DNA of 15,957 nt from Lachnospiraceae bacterium (GTDB lineage: Bacteria; Bacillota; Clostridia; Lachnospirales; Lachnospiraceae): NCBI GenBank assembly GCA_900769115.1, contig CAAGFJ010000101.1, forward strand, positions 1 through 15,957. The letters run 5' to 3'. How positions within the stretch are numbered: position 1 is the first letter of the stretch; each line of letters begins with the position of its first letter. A model generated the notes under the pieces. That model had not been told where the DNA came from, did no database searches, and was given only the letters and a program-made list of their open reading frames with translations. This document shows, one piece after another, positions 14,224 to 15,957 of the stretch. The translations under genes were made by a program, and so were the position numbers.

Positions 14224-15873
14224 ATGGAACAGTCACCTGTCATTGTAATCGGACATAAGAATCCAGATACAGATTCCATCTGTTCTGCGATTTGTTATGC
14301 GAATCTGAAAAATCAAATGGAACCCGGCCGCTACAGTCCCAAACGTGCAGGAAAGATCAATAACGAAACCACATTTGTCCTCAATTATTTTAATATGCCG
14401 GTTCCTGATCTGATTGAAGATGTTAATACACAGGTTATGGATATTGAATACCGCAAGACACCTGGTGTGAAGGACAATATTTCTGTCAAATCTGCCTGGA
14501 AAATGATGCGTGAATTAGACGTTGTCACACTTCCTGTTGTAGCTAAGGATAATGTACTCGGCGGCCTGATCACTATTAATGACATTGCAAAATCTTATAT
14601 GGATGATTATGAAAGTGATGTCATATCCAAAGCCAGAACTCCTTATTCCAATCTGGTAGATGTATTAGAGGGTACCTTAGTATCCGGGAACCCACATAAC
14701 CTGATTGTCAATGGTAAAGTGATCATTGGTGCTGCCAATCCCCATTTGATCGAAAACATGGTTGCCAAGGACGATCTTATGATTGTTGGTGACCGGATTG
14801 ATACCCAGATCTTCGGCATTGAAATGGGCGTTGGTTGTCTGATCCTTTGCCTGGATGCCCCTGTGAATTCCCTGGTACTACAATTAGCTGAAGAACGCCA
14901 CTGCAGTGTAATCACGACCAAGCTGGATACTTATACAGTAGCTCGTCTGATTAATCAGAGTATTCCAATCCGCTACTTTATGAAAAAGAACAATCTGATT
15001 ACTTTCCAATTAGACGAAACCGTAGAATCCATTAAAGAAATCATGTCAAAAAAGCGACATCGTGATTTTCCAATCGTCGATGATTTTGGTCATTATTACG
15101 GAATGGTTTCCCGTCGGAATTTACTTGCTCTTCGGCGCAAGAAGGTAATTCTGGTTGACCACAACGAAAAATCACAGGCAATTGCCGGAATCGAAGATGC
15201 TGAAATCTGCGAGATCATTGACCATCATCGGTTAGGTTCTCTGCAGACCATTTCTCCTGTGTACTTCCGGAATCAACCGGTTGGTTGTACTGCAACAATC
15301 ATCTATCAGATGTATGTAGAAAATCAACAGCCTTTAAGCAAAGAGATTGCCGGATTGCTCTGTGCTGCTATTCTTTCCGACACACTTCTCTTCCGCTCCC
15401 CGACGTGTACTCCACTGGACGAAAGTACCGCTAAGGCCTTGGCTGAAATTGCCGATATTGATTTAGAAACTTTTGCCATGGAAATGTTTGAGGCCGGAAG
15501 CAGCCTGCGCAATAAGACGGCTGATGAGCTTTTTAATCAGGACTACAAAGCATTCCAGGTAGAAGATATGGGCATCGGAGTAAGTCAGATTAGTTCCATC
15601 AATCAAAGAGAACTAGATAATGTAGCGGAACGTCTGCAAGAATATTTAAAAGAAACTCTTCCTTCCATGCCAGTACAGCTTGTCTATGTTATGTTAACCA
15701 ACATTAGAGAGCAATGCTCAGACCTGCTTGCTTTCGGACCAGATGCTGAAAAATATGCTGGTGAAGCATTCCATGTAGAACCAACCGACAATGTGTGTCA
15801 TCTGCCAGGTGTTGTTTCCCGTAAGAAACAGGTAGTTCCTGCGCTTGTTATGCGGCTCCAGGAAGACTTATAA
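14224..15873 (+). CDS. ppaC: Manganese-dependent inorganic pyrophosphatase with CBS and DRTGG domains (CBS-PPase)
   Basis: A 549-residue cytoplasmic family II pyrophosphatase that hydrolyses pyrophosphate to phosphate. The DHH catalytic domain starts with GHKNPDTDSI (10-19), is interrupted by a regulatory insert, then resumes with ILVDHNEKSQA (309-319) and IIDHHRLG (331-338). The DHHA2 domain ends in the substrate-binding SRKKQ (532-536). The insert has two CBS motifs (about 76-127 and 250-305) around a DRTGG domain (about 135-245). In characterised relatives AMP and ADP inhibit through the CBS pair and diadenosine polyphosphates activate through CBS-DRTGG. Full length. GAAAGGA lies nine bases before the ATG. 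A dispersed repeat begins five bases after the stop codon. Confidence 0.95.
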   Translation: MEQSPVIVIGHKNPDTDSICSAICYANLKNQMEPGRYSPKRAGKINNETTFVLNYFNMPVPDLIEDVNTQVMDIEYRKTPGVKDNISVKSAWKMMRELDVVTLPVVAKDNVLGGLITINDIAKSYMDDYESDVISKARTPYSNLVDVLEGTLVSGNPHNLIVNGKVIIGAANPHLIENMVAKDDLMIVGDRIDTQIFGIEMGVGCLILCLDAPVNSLVLQLAEERHCSVITTKLDTYTVARLINQSIPIRYFMKKNNLITFQLDETVESIKEIMSKKRHRDFPIVDDFGHYYGMVSRRNLLALRRKKVILVDHNEKSQAIAGIEDAEICEIIDHHRLGSLQTISPVYFRNQPVGCTATIIYQMYVENQQPLSKEIAGLLCAAILSDTLLFRSPTCTPLDESTAKALAEIADIDLETFAMEMFEAGSSLRNKTADELFNQDYKAFQVEDMGIGVSQISSINQRELDNVAERLQEYLKETLPSMPVQLVYVMLTNIREQCSDLLAFGPDAEKYAGEAFHVEPTDNVCHLPGVVSRKKQVVPALVMRLQEDL

Positions 15874-15878
15874 ATTAT

Positions 15879-15957
15879 ACCCTTGCACAGCGTAAGTGAG
15901 GACGGACGCGCATGTCAGGAGTGTATGAGCCCGGCTTTGGGGTGGTGTCATGTTGCC
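15879..15957 (+). repeat. Right copy of the dispersed gene-3'-end repeat (cut by the window end)
   Basis: Inverted copy of 103-181 with 78 of 79 bases identical. It starts five bases after the pyrophosphatase stop codon, in the sense of that gene, and runs to the last base. The single difference turns the tenth codon of the embedded open frame from Glu to Gly. In both copies the shared sequence begins at the same place (ACCCTTGCACAGCG), which defines one end of the element. Confidence 0.9.

Noticed and set aside
103..15957. The inverted repeats as the ends of one composite transposon or integrative element
   Set aside because: The 15.7 kb between them holds ordinary chromosomal genes with no transposase, integrase or cargo pattern, and each copy is tied to the gene end next to it.
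1..15957. tRNA, rRNA, CRISPR arrays or phage genes
   Set aside because: I looked for clover-leaf ends, rRNA-like stretches and regularly spaced repeats and saw none.

Overview
The window looks like chromosomal DNA of a spore-forming, low-to-moderate GC Clostridia, most likely a Lachnospiraceae. The signs are forespore genes (spoVAD, spoVAE), a type III glutamine synthetase, a CBS-DRTGG-containing family II pyrophosphatase, strong GGAGG-type ribosome binding sites and T-rich intrinsic terminators. No rRNA, tRNA, transposase, phage gene or CRISPR array is visible. Species cannot be named from the sequence alone.

Layout from left to right. A dispersed repeat (103-181) lies just after the end of spoVAE; spoVAE and spoVAD run leftward (187-1571) and encode dipicolinate channel components, with no spoVAC beside them. 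A stand-alone CbiE/CbiT-like protein (1768-2682) and a PF09818-type ABC ATPase (2894-4600) also run leftward. A MarR regulator (4764-5210) is divergent from the ATPase and has a palindrome at its predicted transcription start. Back-to-back terminators separate it from the leftward type III glutamine synthetase (5365-7479), whose leader holds an intrinsic terminator overlapped by a competing hairpin with an ANTAR-like hexaloop.

From 7802 to about 11442 there is a divergent cluster that I read as vitamin B6 salvage. Leftward are an ECF-type substrate-binding membrane protein and an aminotransferase that resembles pyridoxamine-pyruvate transaminase. Rightward are a pyridoxal/pyridoxamine kinase and an EamA-family transporter. 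The promoter gap between the two arms carries three TGCCA/TGGCA half-sites. Proposed flow: uptake of a B6 vitamer, conversion of pyridoxamine to pyridoxal, then phosphorylation to the cofactor. This is the most interesting functional hypothesis in the window.

The right part holds an uncharacterised membrane protein (11399-12481, overlapping the EamA gene tail-to-tail), a polysaccharide-deacetylase-family protein that has lost the usual catalytic aspartate, a lipoprotein, and a CBS-domain pyrophosphatase. Five bases after the pyrophosphatase stop codon a second copy of the left-end repeat begins and runs off the window. Both copies start exactly five bases after a stop codon and lie in the same sense as the gene before them, which suggests a dispersed 3'-end element rather than the ends of one large transposon.
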